A DNA stretch of 64,000 nt from assembly GCF_029892045.1 (NCBI RefSeq), contig NZ_CP120369.1:558001-622000 (forward strand). Direction: 5' to 3'. The DNA is from Sinorhizobium numidicum (lineage in GTDB: Bacteria; Pseudomonadota; Alphaproteobacteria; Rhizobiales; Rhizobiaceae). Positions within the stretch are counted from its first letter, which is position 1; the number at the start of each line of letters is the position of its first letter. The notes under the pieces were generated by a model. The model was not told the DNA's origin. It worked only from the letters and a program-made list of their open reading frames with translations, and ran no database searches. This document shows positions 45,064-53,655 of the stretch, piece after piece. The translations under genes and the position numbers were made by a program.

Positions 45064-45315
45064 ATGACCAATCGCGAATTGGAGCACATAATCACCAAGG
45101 CGCGCGATGCCAAAAACGGGGGCTTTGGGGTCCTGTCAACGGGCGAGAAATTGGCCGCCGCCCTGGTCCTCAATCGACCCGACTGGCTTGCCGATATGAA
45201 CTACACATTGGCTGAGGCCATCGAGCGCGTCGGCCCGGAGTGGCTGACCATGATACCCGAAGCGGCGCGGGTGCTGGAATACGAAAGCGAGCAGGCAGCC
45301 AACGGCAGCATTTGA
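45064..45315 (+). CDS. Small protein of unknown function between recombinase copies
   Basis: An 83-residue protein with CAGGGGAGCG before ATG 45064. It reads MTNRELEHIITKARDAKNGG and LSTGEKLAAALVLNRPDWLADMNYTLAEAIERVGPEWL, a compact helical protein. I recognise no domain. It sits exactly between the intact recombinase and its decayed copy, so it may be cargo or part of the duplicated unit. Confidence 0.6.
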   Translation: MTNRELEHIITKARDAKNGGFGVLSTGEKLAAALVLNRPDWLADMNYTLAEAIERVGPEWLTMIPEAARVLEYESEQAANGSI

Positions 45316-45320
45316 GCGTT

Positions 45321-45538
45321 TTTCGTGCGGCCGCGCCGGAGCGAAAGCTAATTCTACCAGAAGACTTGGTCGCCATGCTGGAGGCGCTGCACTGTGGCAG
45401 CTTACTTGCGACGTTGTTGTTGATCGGTTGGTGCGGCGGCCGTCGGCCCAAGACCGACTGGCATGAGGTCGAAATCGGGGGCGGCTCTTCCGGCGCGACC
45501 GCGTCCGCGTGAGCCTCACCAAAACATTGGGGTGGTGA
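45321..45538 (+). pseudogene. Decayed paralogue of the tyrosine recombinase
   Basis: Three short blocks align with the intact integrase. APERKLILPEDLVAMLEALH with LLIGWCGGRRP matches its PEDLIAMIETL and LLVGFAGGLRR. DWHEVEIGGGSS matches GWREVEIGRGSA. RRDRVRVSLTKTLGW followed by TGA at 45538 matches the C-terminal RRDRFRVNLTKASGL. The blocks are joined by deletions and a frameshift. Confidence 0.78.
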
Positions 45539-45915
45539 GTACCCTTCCCCGTTCGTGAAGCCGTTAGGTCAAAATTCCGCATCGAATTTTCAGCTTAGCG
45601 CTTCAATTGAAATCGGTAACTAAAAGCCACACCCGAGCGGCCGACCGCGGAGCTGGCCCCCGGCTATTTGTCCATCTCAGCCCGCCTAAAACCCAAGGGC
45701 CGCATTGGGTCCCTGTCATAACAGCCGTTTTATCGGGTTTCGGCCACAGAAGACCGCTGGCGGGGTTTCCCGACCTTCAACGGCCCGACGCCCATTGCGG
45801 ACCAGATTTTGCGCTGTACGGCCTTCCATTCTGTTCATAAAACACGCTTGCAAAGGAACGTTTTCTGACGCATTTCCTATCTGTACAAAACACGTTGGAC
45901 GGCCAATAAAATCCG
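45539..45915. other. AT-richer gap before the serine recombinase
   Basis: No gene is seen. The last 80 bases contain two loosely symmetrical GTTTT-containing segments (around 45838-45900), a plausible place for a resolvase res site and promoter, but without clear subsites. Confidence 0.35.
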
Positions 45916-46833
45916 ATGGCGAAAGCTGCGACCCTCAGTCCCCCTCCCCTGCCGCAAAGGCTGATCGGATATGCCCGCGTTTCGACGGACGATCAGCTCA
46001 ACGACGCCCAGGTCGACGAGTTGCGCGCGGCCGGCTGCCATCGCATCCATCAGGAACACGGATCCGGCGCATCCCGCGCAAGGCCGGTTCTAATAAAGCT
46101 GCTGAAGGATCTCACCGCCGGTGACGTCCTTGTTGTCGTCCGCCTCGACCGCCTCGCCCGCTCCGTCAGCCACCTGCTTGACGTCATCGAGAATTTGGAG
46201 AAGCGCGGCGTGCATTTTCGCTCTCTGCGCGATCCGATCGATACCTCCACGCCGCAGGGAATGTTTTCGTTGCAGGTGCTCGGCGCCGTTGCCCAGCTTG
46301 AGCGCGCGCTGATCGCGGAGCGCACGAAGGCCGGCATGAAAGCCGCCAAGGCCCGCGGCCGGCTCGCCGGCAATCCCGGGCTTCGGGAACGCCGACCAGA
46401 GGCGGTCCGTGCGATCTCTGTAGCACGCGAGCGGGGCTACCTGGATGAGCTGATTTCGTCGGCGCAGACATGGCTGCCTACCGTACGTCGGCTCCGACCA
46501 CAGCACAGTTGGGACAATGTTGTGCGGATCCTCAATCGGAGGGGCCTCGATTGGACGGTCGAACGCTTGCGCCGGGCGGTGCATCGATTGGTGCGCGAAA
46601 AGCTCGCGGAATCAGCACTGCTTGCCCGATCGCCGCGCCGGCCGCCTGAGGATCACCTGATGCGGCTGGTTGCGGGGATCGCCATTGCCGATCCCGATTT
46701 GTCGCTCCGCGACATTGCCGCCCAATTGGACCAGATGCATGAGCGCCCGCCACGAGGTGGGCGCAAATGGCAACCTTCATCGGTCAGGTCACTGCTGGAC
46801 GGGGCCCGCCGCCTCGGGCTGGTTCGCTCCTGA
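45916..46833 (+). CDS. Serine recombinase (resolvase/invertase family)
   Basis: A 305-residue protein. The N-terminal catalytic domain has the nucleophile Ser in IGYARVSTDDQ, and the family Arg residues in VVRLDRLARSVSHLL. Also present are GMFSLQVLGAVAQLERALIAERTKAGMKAAKARGR (the long E helix). The C-terminal 120 residues are longer than the usual helix-turn-helix of Tn3 resolvases and contain two possible helix-turn-helix units. It may resolve plasmid dimers or invert a segment. No cognate site was identified. Confidence 0.9.
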   Translation: MAKAATLSPPPLPQRLIGYARVSTDDQLNDAQVDELRAAGCHRIHQEHGSGASRARPVLIKLLKDLTAGDVLVVVRLDRLARSVSHLLDVIENLEKRGVHFRSLRDPIDTSTPQGMFSLQVLGAVAQLERALIAERTKAGMKAAKARGRLAGNPGLRERRPEAVRAISVARERGYLDELISSAQTWLPTVRRLRPQHSWDNVVRILNRRGLDWTVERLRRAVHRLVREKLAESALLARSPRRPPEDHLMRLVAGIAIADPDLSLRDIAAQLDQMHERPPRGGRKWQPSSVRSLLDGARRLGLVRS

Positions 46834-46834
46834 G

Positions 46835-47137
46835 AGCCTGGTTCATAAGGCGACCGAGCTTGCAAAGGCGCGCTTTCCGCAGAGCGCCGCAAAGGGTTCG
46901 CTCTGGTGGCTGAACTCGTCGTCGCAGGGCGTGGGCTACGTGCCAGAGTCGCTCTCGAAGCCGACGCGCGACACGGGGATGCTCTCGCTGCCTGCCTTCC
47001 CCGAGGCACGGGTGATCGCCCCCACGTTCACCGGCGCGGTTACGCCGCCCGCGCAGGCCGACCTCGATGCGTTCGTCCTGAACGTGGTCGCTTGGGCGAG
47101 GAACTCGTTCGAGGATCATGCTCACCGCGCCACCTAA
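46835..47137 (+). pseudogene. Unrecognised C-terminal gene fragment
   Basis: This frame continues out of frame past the serine recombinase stop and encodes about 100 residues (KATELAKARFPQSAAKGSLW, LSLPAFPEARVIAPTFTGAVTPPAQADLDAFVL). It has coding-like third-base GC but no start of its own. It looks like the tail of a gene whose front was replaced by the recombinase. I cannot name the family. Confidence 0.35.
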
Positions 47138-47154
47138 TCTGTCCCACGTACAGA

Positions 47155-48069
47155 TCAGTCTGCCCGACCCGCTGCCCGTTCGAGTATCGCTAGCCGCTGG
47201 CGGCAAATGCTTTCGACAAGGCGAAGCAGGACGTTGGCGCGCTCCATCAGCCAGCACAGCGCCTCCTCCGAGATCTCAAAATGGTGGGAATAGCGAGCCT
47301 TTACATAGGCCTCATTGAGAACTTTGAACCAGACGGTGTGGAGGTGCTGTTCGCGCGGCCAAGCCTCCACGAGCCGCCGGTCTCGGTCTTCGGCCAGACC
47401 GCGCAGGAACGTCAGGTTATGCGAGGGAGGGCTGTGGTTCGTCAGGGTCAGTAGCAGAGCGGGATAAGCTGCCTCAACGGCTTGGTGGAGCAGGAACGCC
47501 GCGTGAATATCCCAGTTGCGGGAGATTGCCACACGGCTAAGCTCAAGGAACCGTTGGGCGCTGCTGTGTTGCCTGTCGAAATGCTCCCTTGCCATCTTGA
47601 GAGCATCGCCCGGACCAAGCGCCTTCGGTTCCGCGAGCGGCCGCTCGTCGAGTTCGTATAGCACAATCCCCTCGCGCAGGATATCGACGAAGAAAAACCG
47701 TCCCTCCGCGAGGTAGTTGTTGACCTCTCTCGCACCGTGCACGATCAGCCCGACCAGCGGCGATATGGCCTTGTCCCACTTCAACCGGTCGCTGGCCCTG
47801 TCCCAGTATTGCGGCTCGGCGAGCTTGCGGTTGCTGACGAGGACGAGAATATCGAAGTCCGAGGTATAGCCCTTCATCGTGTGCGGATCGTCGACGAAGG
47901 TGTCGCGGGCATAGGAGCCGAACAGAATGATCTTCAGGATCCGCCCGCGCTTCTTGAAAGCAGTGGAGCTGCCCTCGAGCGCATCGGAAAACTCCTCGTG
48001 AATGATCTCGACGACGCGGGCGAGCTCCCGCTGCTTGTCTTCCGGCAAATGCTCGAGGGTGGATTTCAT
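47155..48069 (-). CDS. Nucleotidyltransferase (MNT) fused to a HEPN-like domain
   Basis: A 304-residue protein. The N-terminal half has a pol-beta-type nucleotidyltransferase site: IILFGSYARDTF and, after an unusually long insert, SDFDILVLV with the two Asp ligands. The C-terminal half (about 170-300) is helical with RNWDIHAAFLLHQAVEAAYPALLL and NHSPPSHNLTFLRGL, as in HEPN domains. Separate MNT and HEPN proteins form toxin-antitoxin pairs in which MNT AMPylates the HEPN RNase; fused forms also exist. A canonical RX4-6H RNase motif is not evident. A 26-bp palindrome lies about 95 bases upstream. Confidence 0.82.
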   Translation of the reverse strand: MKSTLEHLPEDKQRELARVVEIIHEEFSDALEGSSTAFKKRGRILKIILFGSYARDTFVDDPHTMKGYTSDFDILVLVSNRKLAEPQYWDRASDRLKWDKAISPLVGLIVHGAREVNNYLAEGRFFFVDILREGIVLYELDERPLAEPKALGPGDALKMAREHFDRQHSSAQRFLELSRVAISRNWDIHAAFLLHQAVEAAYPALLLTLTNHSPPSHNLTFLRGLAEDRDRRLVEAWPREQHLHTVWFKVLNEAYVKARYSHHFEISEEALCWLMERANVLLRLVESICRQRLAILERAAGRAD

Positions 48070-48163
48070 GGGGAGTGCTCATGCCAGTGAATCGTCGAAA
48101 TTCCGGAGGCGGTAAACTGCCGTCTCGGCCTGCCGACCCAACATGTCCTGTTCGCCCGTTGTG

Positions 48164-48189
48164 CGCGACTAATAGAATTATTAGTCGCG
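48164..48189. repeat. 26-bp perfect palindrome upstream of the MNT-HEPN-like gene
   Basis: CGCGACTAATA and TATTAGTCGCG are exact 11-bp complements with GAAT in the centre. It lies in the intergenic gap between the nucleotidyltransferase gene and the decayed recombinase. It could be an autoregulatory operator, a recombination core or a hairpin. Confidence 0.8.
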
Positions 48190-48329
48190 GGCGACGGCGA
48201 TGGCATTGCTGGGGGGCGAGAATCCTACGCTCTCATGATCGTCATGGGCGCGGGAACGCGCGGGAAGCCGTCACCGGGTGTGCCCGGGGGTAGGATGGCT
48301 CAGGGCACGCCCTTTTGAGGCGGTCGTCA

Positions 48330-48920
48330 TGAATATTCGTCTTCTCGTGCCTGCGCCTGCCGCCTCGAGGGCCCGGCGCGCCGAAGAGCTTGATGCACGC
48401 TACGCCATCCTGCCGTTCGACGAGCGCGACCAGCTCGCCGCGCTGCTGACCGACGACGTCGCAACGGCTCAAACACCTCGCCGGCGAAGGCATGGGCGAG
48501 AATACACTGCGGGCGCTCGCCTCCGACCTCGGCTATCTCGAGGCCTGGCGTCGGCTCGCGACCGGCTCCCCCTCCCCTGGCCGGCGCCGGAAGCACTGAA
48601 ATTCTTTGCCTACCACCTCTGGGATCCGGGCAAGCGCGCCGACGATCCGGCGCCCATGGCATTCCGGCGGCCGTCGAGGCCGGATTGCGTGCCGAGCGCC
48701 TGCTCAAGGCTACGGGACCGCACGCCCCGGCACGGTGCAACGACGGCTAACGAGCCGGTTGATACTCACCCGTTGGCGTGGCCTGACGGATGATTTCGGC
48801 GCGCCGTCGCTCAAATCCGCCCTACACATGCGCGCCAGCACCCGGACGCGACAACGCAAGAGCAAGAGGGCCGTCACCCCGGACGTGCTGACGACGCTGC
48901 CTCATGCCTGCGACATGGAC
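48330..48920 (+). pseudogene. Decayed tyrosine recombinase of a second type, multiply frameshifted
   Basis: From ATG 48330: MNIRLLVPAPAASRARRAEELDARYAILPFDERDQLAALL. After a frameshift near 48465 it reads LKHLAGEGMGENTLRALASDLGYLEAWRR. Another frame gives LPWPAPEALKFFAYHLWDPGKRADDPA, and a further one AAVEAGLRAERLLKATGPHAPGTVQRRLTS and RQRKSKRAVTPDVL. The pattern is that of plasmid tyrosine recombinases up to the start of the catalytic domain (PHACDMD at about 48920), where homology ends. The catalytic half is missing. Confidence 0.7.
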
Positions 48921-49453
48921 GACGCTGTGATCGGCGCCGCAGGAAATGCGCTGGGTCAAGCGATCACTAATGCTCTATTGGAAGTGTTCGACGGTCATTC
49001 TGGCAGAATGACGAAACGCGTCCTCCTGGTTCGGCTCGGAGGTCACCCACGTCGCAAGCCCTGAATCGCGATCGTCTGCCTGGCTGCAAAGTGCATTACC
49101 AACAACTTTACGCCTCGCGTCCGACAAACAGGCGATCCCTCCTCGAGACCGAAAACCTTCCTTCAACCGCAAACGGAAATAACTTAGGACTAACGCTTTG
49201 ATTCACTTGTAAAAATGTCCGTTTTTGTCAGCTGACAACTTTTGCAGTCTGTTTTGAGGACGCAATACGTCGCCCCCATTCTTCGCAAACGGCCAAAAAA
49301 GCAAGATCTGGTGTAGCATTCGGCTTTTCACAGCATGGTCCTGGCACCTCAGACTCGCGAAAGGATCATCGCTGCGCATCAATGATCAAGCCACTTCATG
49401 CAGAACATGGGGTAATCGCGGCGCGACCGCCCCAAGCAGATGCTACCGGGGGT
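48921..49453. other. Gene-free stretch before the IS110 element, with a parS-like site
   Basis: After the recombinase ghost a plus-strand frame runs to 49063 without recognisable content. The rest is AT-rich and non-coding. It includes a parS-like palindrome at 49224-49239, described separately. Confidence 0.4.
49224..49239. promoter_or_regulatory. parS-like centromere site 1
   Basis: TTTGTCAGCTGACAAC matches the rhizobial repABC parS pattern GTTNNCNGCNGNNAAC at all defined positions but the first. A near copy occurs at 51162. In related plasmids RepB binds such sites to partition the plasmid. That it works as parS is inferred. Confidence 0.55.
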
Positions 49454-50568
49454 GGTTGCTCCCGATAAGATGGTGAAACGGGCTCACGATGGGAAACCGG
49501 GCCCAACATCAGATGGAGAGCAACCATGGACCAGTATATTGGGCTTGATGTTTCATTGAAAGACACAGCAATCTCGGTTCGGGAGGACGGCAAGCGGATC
49601 TGGCGGGGAAAGTGCCCTTCGGACCCAACGCTTCTGGCCGAGCTTATCCGCAAGCACGCGCCGCACGCCAGGCGCGTCGTCTTCGAAACGGGGCCGCTGT
49701 CGACGTGGTTCTATCATGCCCTGACGGCCGAAGGGGCTCCGGCGATCTGCATTGAAGCGCGGCACGCGCAAAAGGTATTGAACGAGACACTCAACAAGAC
49801 CGATGCCAATGATGCCGATGGTCTGGCGCAGCTCGCAGAAGCCGGCTTCTACAAAGCGGTTCGGGTCAAGTCGTTTGACGCTATGCTGACCCGCGCGTTG
49901 GTGGCGGCCCGCAATCAGCTCCTGAATCTCTCAACCCAACTCGGCAATCAGATCCGCGGTGTCATGAAGACCTTCGGCCTTATCGTACCCAAAGGCACAG
50001 GTCGGGTTTTTGATACCCATGTTCGAGAGCTCCTGGAGAGGCAAACTTCTCTGGCGCAGATCATTTTGCCCTTGCTTGATGCGTGGCACAATATTCGCAA
50101 GCGTGCGGCCATTCTTGACCGTCAGCTCATTGCAGCGGCGCGGCAGAGCCCGGCTACGAAGTTGTTGATGACAGTTCCAGGTATCGGCGCCATTACGGCG
50201 GTCTCTTACATCGCCGCCATCGAGGATCCGGAAAACTTCCGAACTTCGCGCTCGGTTGGCGCCTGGCTCGGGCTGACCACCCGCCGCTATCAGTCGGGCG
50301 AAGTCGATTATGACGGCCATATCTCACGCAGAGGCGACAACCGGCTGCGCGGGCTGCTTTACGAAGCGGCGACAGCGCTGCTGACGAGAACCAGTGCCAG
50401 AACTGAGAGCAGTCTCAAGAATTGGGGACTTAAGCTGCGCGAGCGGCTTGGCTTTAAGCGGGCGGCTGTGGCCGTCGCCCGCAAACTCGCGGTTATCATG
50501 CATACCATGCTCAAGACGGGAGAAACCTTCAATCCTTCAGCCGGCACCAACGCATTAATGAAGGTCTG
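49454..50568 (+). mobile_element. IS110-family insertion sequence with structured leader
   Basis: The element includes the complete transposase gene. Its leader begins with GGTTGCTC (49454-49461), which is the exact complement of GAGCAACC (49518-49525) directly before the ATG, so the transcript start can fold over the ribosome binding site. IS110 elements usually carry a non-coding end that encodes a bridge/seek RNA. The leader is a candidate, but the exact IS ends could not be set. Confidence 0.7.
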
Positions 50569-50569
50569 A
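49526..50569 (+). CDS. IS110-family transposase (intact)
   Basis: A 347-residue DEDD recombinase. The RuvC-like acids appear as YIGLDVSLKDTAI, VVFETGPLS and NKTDANDADGLAQL. The C-terminal Transposase_20 domain with MTVPGIGAITAVSYIAAIEDPENFRTSRSVGAWLGL contains the conserved Ser nucleophile region. Length and both domains are complete, so it may be active. It is inserted between the recombinase ghosts and the repABC operon's downstream region. Confidence 0.95.
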   Translation: MDQYIGLDVSLKDTAISVREDGKRIWRGKCPSDPTLLAELIRKHAPHARRVVFETGPLSTWFYHALTAEGAPAICIEARHAQKVLNETLNKTDANDADGLAQLAEAGFYKAVRVKSFDAMLTRALVAARNQLLNLSTQLGNQIRGVMKTFGLIVPKGTGRVFDTHVRELLERQTSLAQIILPLLDAWHNIRKRAAILDRQLIAAARQSPATKLLMTVPGIGAITAVSYIAAIEDPENFRTSRSVGAWLGLTTRRYQSGEVDYDGHISRRGDNRLRGLLYEAATALLTRTSARTESSLKNWGLKLRERLGFKRAAVAVARKLAVIMHTMLKTGETFNPSAGTNALMKV

Positions 50570-51234
50570 CAGCCGATTACTCTCCGCGCATCACCTTTCT
50601 GGCGCGACAAGGCGTCCCTGTCGTGGACGTAGGTCTGGCCATTCCGTGAAGTTGGCGGCAGCTCCCAGAGACTGCGCGCAGAACATAGGAAGACCTTGCC
50701 TGCGAAGACCATCATGCGGCGGGCTTGTACCGACCGCGAAGACAACCCTGTTCCCGACATACGATTGCTCTCACGTCAAAATGGAGCGCTGGGCGACGAC
50801 TAAGAACATGAATGCGCCATATGACGTTGCCGAATCCGTGCCGCGCTGGCATTCGGAGCTCATCGCGCATACTCAAACGCGATTGACTCGTGAGCCGCGA
50901 TCAGACAACCATCTCTGGTCCGGTGCTCGAATGTCGCCGCCAACCTCTCGAGCACATGCTGAGGGAGCTGCGAACTGGTTCGGGCTTGTCCCTGCCTTTG
51001 GTGTCCTCCATGTCACCGACGAACGTTCCTGCATGCATTGTGAAGTCCCTATTCGTACCGACTTGCATCACCTGAGTTGCTCCCCTGCCGAGACCACCGC
51101 AAGCGACAGCGTCAGACATAAGTTCCCCTAGTCGGTTGATTCAACGTACCGATCTGTCGATTTTGTCAGCCGACAACAAGCTGTCGCCCAAGAACTGAAG
51201 GCATCGATTCCCGTCGATCAAACTAGGTTCTTGA
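50570..51234. other. Non-coding region between IS110 and repC
   Basis: No gene is supported; frames on both strands overlap and look fortuitous. The left part presumably contains the IS110 right end. The right part is the region downstream of repC and holds a parS-like site at 51162-51177. Confidence 0.45.
51162..51177. promoter_or_regulatory. parS-like centromere site 2
   Basis: TTTGTCAGCCGACAAC differs from the repABC parS pattern only at its first base and from the site at 49224 at one base. It lies 58 bases downstream of the repC stop, a usual place for parS in this plasmid family. Confidence 0.6.
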
Positions 51235-52449
51235 TCAGGAGGCCAATCGATCACGTCCGCCGCGCGCCCTGAGTAGTGCCATCAACACCCGCCCCAGCGA
51301 AAACTCGCCGCGCTTTGCCCGAGATGTCAGATCCCGCAGATATCCGCCGGCCGAGTTGATGTGCCCTGCTCGCTCCAGAATGCAGGCCATGATGGCGGAT
51401 GCATTTTGGGGCCCCATGACCTCGCAGGCATCCTGGTAGGCCGACGGACTGACGCGGAGCGTTGAGCGGACGACCACCGCGGCCTGCATCAGGTCGCGCC
51501 AGTTCGCCACAGCGCCTCCGGGGCCATAATCTGAAATGGTTGGGCAAGCCTGCAACACCATCCCTAACGGAAACGCCTTCATCGGCTCGCGCTGCGGCTC
51601 GATGGCTTGGCTCGGCTTCTCCCCCTGCTCTTGTCGAGAGCGAGGTTCAAGTTCTTTAATGGATTCTGGAGTTGAATTCTGTTTGTGCCGCTCAGTTTGA
51701 TCAGGATTGGCGCTCAAATTTTCGATTTTTACCCTAATTTCCAGAAGGTTGGAGATTTCCTCGCGCAACATCTCCATCTCTTCAAGGATAGGGGCAACAG
51801 TCGCGGCGGTTGCCACTCGAGGAATGGTCACCACCAGGCTGCGGTAGTGCTGGTGTATCGCGTCCCAATCGCCGTCCACTTCCTCCCCGAGGGCGACTTC
51901 AATCAGCTTGCCGATATCGCGCCGGCAGATCGTCAGGCGCTCTCGAAGTCTACGCAACTGCAGTCGCTCCATCTCGACATTGGCAGCTATTTGCTCGATC
52001 TCGCGTGCGCGTGACAGCAACGGAGCTAACGAAAAGCCATAGGCCTCATCGATCGCGCCGTCGCCGTCCTTGCGGGCGTAGCGCTTGCCATTTGGGCTAT
52101 CGCGGCGTGCCAGAAGGCCAGCGTCGACGAGCGCTGCGATGTGGCGCCGCAACGTCGCTTCGGCCATGCCATGCGCGCGCAGCGACAACTGCATGTTAGA
52201 GGGAAACACGATGAGCCCGTTTTCCTCGGACAAAGTCGTCTCGGGATAAAAGCTCAAAAGTGCGCTCATAACCGAGAGCGCTCGCTCGCTGATGCCGAGT
52301 TTCGGCTTAGCTGCGCAGAGCGCTCGAAACAGCTTCCACTTGTCGGCCGATGTCTCAGGTTCGATTTCGCGTGACATGTATTGGCTTGCCAACATGCCAA
52401 GCGTCATCGATCGCCGCCCGAAGGGCGTCGTCACACTTCCATCTTGCAT
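51235..52449 (-). CDS. repC: Plasmid replication initiator RepC
   Basis: A 404-residue RepC, the initiator of repABC plasmids, which acts in cis at an origin lying within its own coding sequence (established for the family). The N-terminal winged-helix DNA-binding part includes LFRALCAAKPKLGISERALSVMSALLSFYPETTL and AEATLRRHIAALVDAGLLARRDSPNGKRYAR. The C-terminal part has NWRDLMQAAVVVRSTLRVSPSAYQDACEVMGPQNA and AGGYLRDLTSRAKRGEFSLG. It is the last gene of repABC. Expression is limited by the antisense RNA in the repB-repC gap. Confidence 0.96.
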   Translation of the reverse strand: MQDGSVTTPFGRRSMTLGMLASQYMSREIEPETSADKWKLFRALCAAKPKLGISERALSVMSALLSFYPETTLSEENGLIVFPSNMQLSLRAHGMAEATLRRHIAALVDAGLLARRDSPNGKRYARKDGDGAIDEAYGFSLAPLLSRAREIEQIAANVEMERLQLRRLRERLTICRRDIGKLIEVALGEEVDGDWDAIHQHYRSLVVTIPRVATAATVAPILEEMEMLREEISNLLEIRVKIENLSANPDQTERHKQNSTPESIKELEPRSRQEQGEKPSQAIEPQREPMKAFPLGMVLQACPTISDYGPGGAVANWRDLMQAAVVVRSTLRVSPSAYQDACEVMGPQNASAIMACILERAGHINSAGGYLRDLTSRAKRGEFSLGRVLMALLRARGGRDRLAS

Positions 52450-52544
52450 CTTCTTTCACCTATCTTCAGGCAAAAGACGTCCGCTCACCCGTTCCGGTGC
52501 CAAAGACTCTTGACTGCGATTCGTGGAAATGCGATTCTCAGGCT

Positions 52545-52598
52545 GCTAAACGATGAGAGAGGCTTCCACGATGGTTACCGTCTGGGGGCCTTTTTCTT
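52545..52598 (+). ncRNA. Antisense (counter-transcribed) RNA controlling repC
   Basis: On the strand opposite repABC, TTGACT at 52510-52515, a 17-base spacer and GATTCT at 52533-52538 form a good promoter. The short transcript ends in the stem AGGCTTCC / GGGGGCCT (52560-52567 and 52584-52591) followed by TTTTTCTTTT. Position (repB-repC gap), size (about 55 nt) and structure match the incompatibility RNA known in repABC plasmids, which causes early termination of the repC message. Confidence 0.85.
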
Positions 52599-52606
52599 TT
52601 GCGTGC

Positions 52607-53587
52607 TCAGTCTTCCTTCCGATTACCCTGCGCCAGGAACTCGGCATAGAGCCGGTCCAGGTTGTCTGCGAGATACCGCCCAAAGGGGCCGGCATTCCTT
52701 GATTTCATAGACAAGGCAAAAGCCTTGCCGGAGTTCGAATACTTAGCGGAGACGGTCTTGTCCGTCGGTTGCCAGTTCTCCATGATCTTGGGGGCTGCCT
52801 TTCGGACAGGCTTCGCCGCGCTGTTCAGACCAGAAAACAGGGCATTGAAGCGTTCGTCGGTGCTCAGTTCGTCGAAGGAGGGATCGGAGACGATCGCCTT
52901 CACCTTCTCTTCGTTGGCAGTTTTGCCCACAAGCAATGACAGCTCGACCCAGCGTTCTCGGCCGACTGTCGGGCAGGGCCCGATCCTTGCGACTGTCTCT
53001 TCAGGAATACGATCTGTTACGGCGATCATTTTCGAGATGGCGGCCGCATTGGCAGCAAGCGCCAATCCTATGATTGTCCGGTCATAGCCAAGCTTCTCGA
53101 GGTGCGAGGCGAAGTTCGCGCGTTCGATGAAGGAGAGGTTGGCGCGCGCCGAGTTTTCTTGTCCCTGGGCGATAACGTGCGTACGGTCATCTATCGCCTT
53201 TACGACCGCCTTGACCTTGCGGCCGAGCTCACGGGCAACGCGCGCGCGGCGATGTCCAAAGACGATCTGGTAACGGCCGGCTGCCGACGGGTGAGGGCGC
53301 ACAAGGATAGGCGTATCCTGCCCGCGCTCGGCGATCGCCTGCTTCAATTCCTCGAACTGCTCGGGATTATCGTCCATGCGATCAGAGACGAACGAACTAT
53401 CGAGTGTCTCAGGTTCGAGCTCGACGACCGTTTCTCCTTCGAGAAATTTATCGGCCTGGCGCGACAACTCGTCGAGCGAGCGCACCATGCTCTTCGAGGC
53501 GCCGCGCATCGGATAGGTGGTCGCAACGTCTGCGTGCGGCATTTCCGCTGCGTCTACCAGTCCCGCCAGTAGGTTCTTTCTCGCCAT
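52607..53587 (-). CDS. repB: Plasmid partitioning protein RepB
   Basis: A 326-residue ParB-family centromere-binding protein. The ParB/Srx-type NTPase domain has QAIAERGQDTPILVRPHPSAAGRYQIVFGHRRARVARELG, with the GHRR box. The helix-turn-helix region follows (LEKLGYDRTIIGLALAANAAAISKMIAVTDRIPEE). The N-terminal segment would contact RepA. It lies 56 bases after repA, and repC follows after the antisense RNA region. Confidence 0.96.
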   Translation of the reverse strand: MARKNLLAGLVDAAEMPHADVATTYPMRGASKSMVRSLDELSRQADKFLEGETVVELEPETLDSSFVSDRMDDNPEQFEELKQAIAERGQDTPILVRPHPSAAGRYQIVFGHRRARVARELGRKVKAVVKAIDDRTHVIAQGQENSARANLSFIERANFASHLEKLGYDRTIIGLALAANAAAISKMIAVTDRIPEETVARIGPCPTVGRERWVELSLLVGKTANEEKVKAIVSDPSFDELSTDERFNALFSGLNSAAKPVRKAAPKIMENWQPTDKTVSAKYSNSGKAFALSMKSRNAGPFGRYLADNLDRLYAEFLAQGNRKED

Positions 53588-53639
53588 CTGCCTGCTCCGT
53601 TTGCCTACGATCTACCGGACCGTCCCGGGGAAGTTTACG

Positions 53640-53655
53640 CTTCTCAACTGACAAC
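53640..53655. promoter_or_regulatory. Weak parS-like site at the repA end
   Basis: CTTCTCAACTGACAAC matches the parS pattern except at the first base and one centre base. It overlaps the repA stop codon. It is weaker than the two downstream sites and may not be used. Confidence 0.3.
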
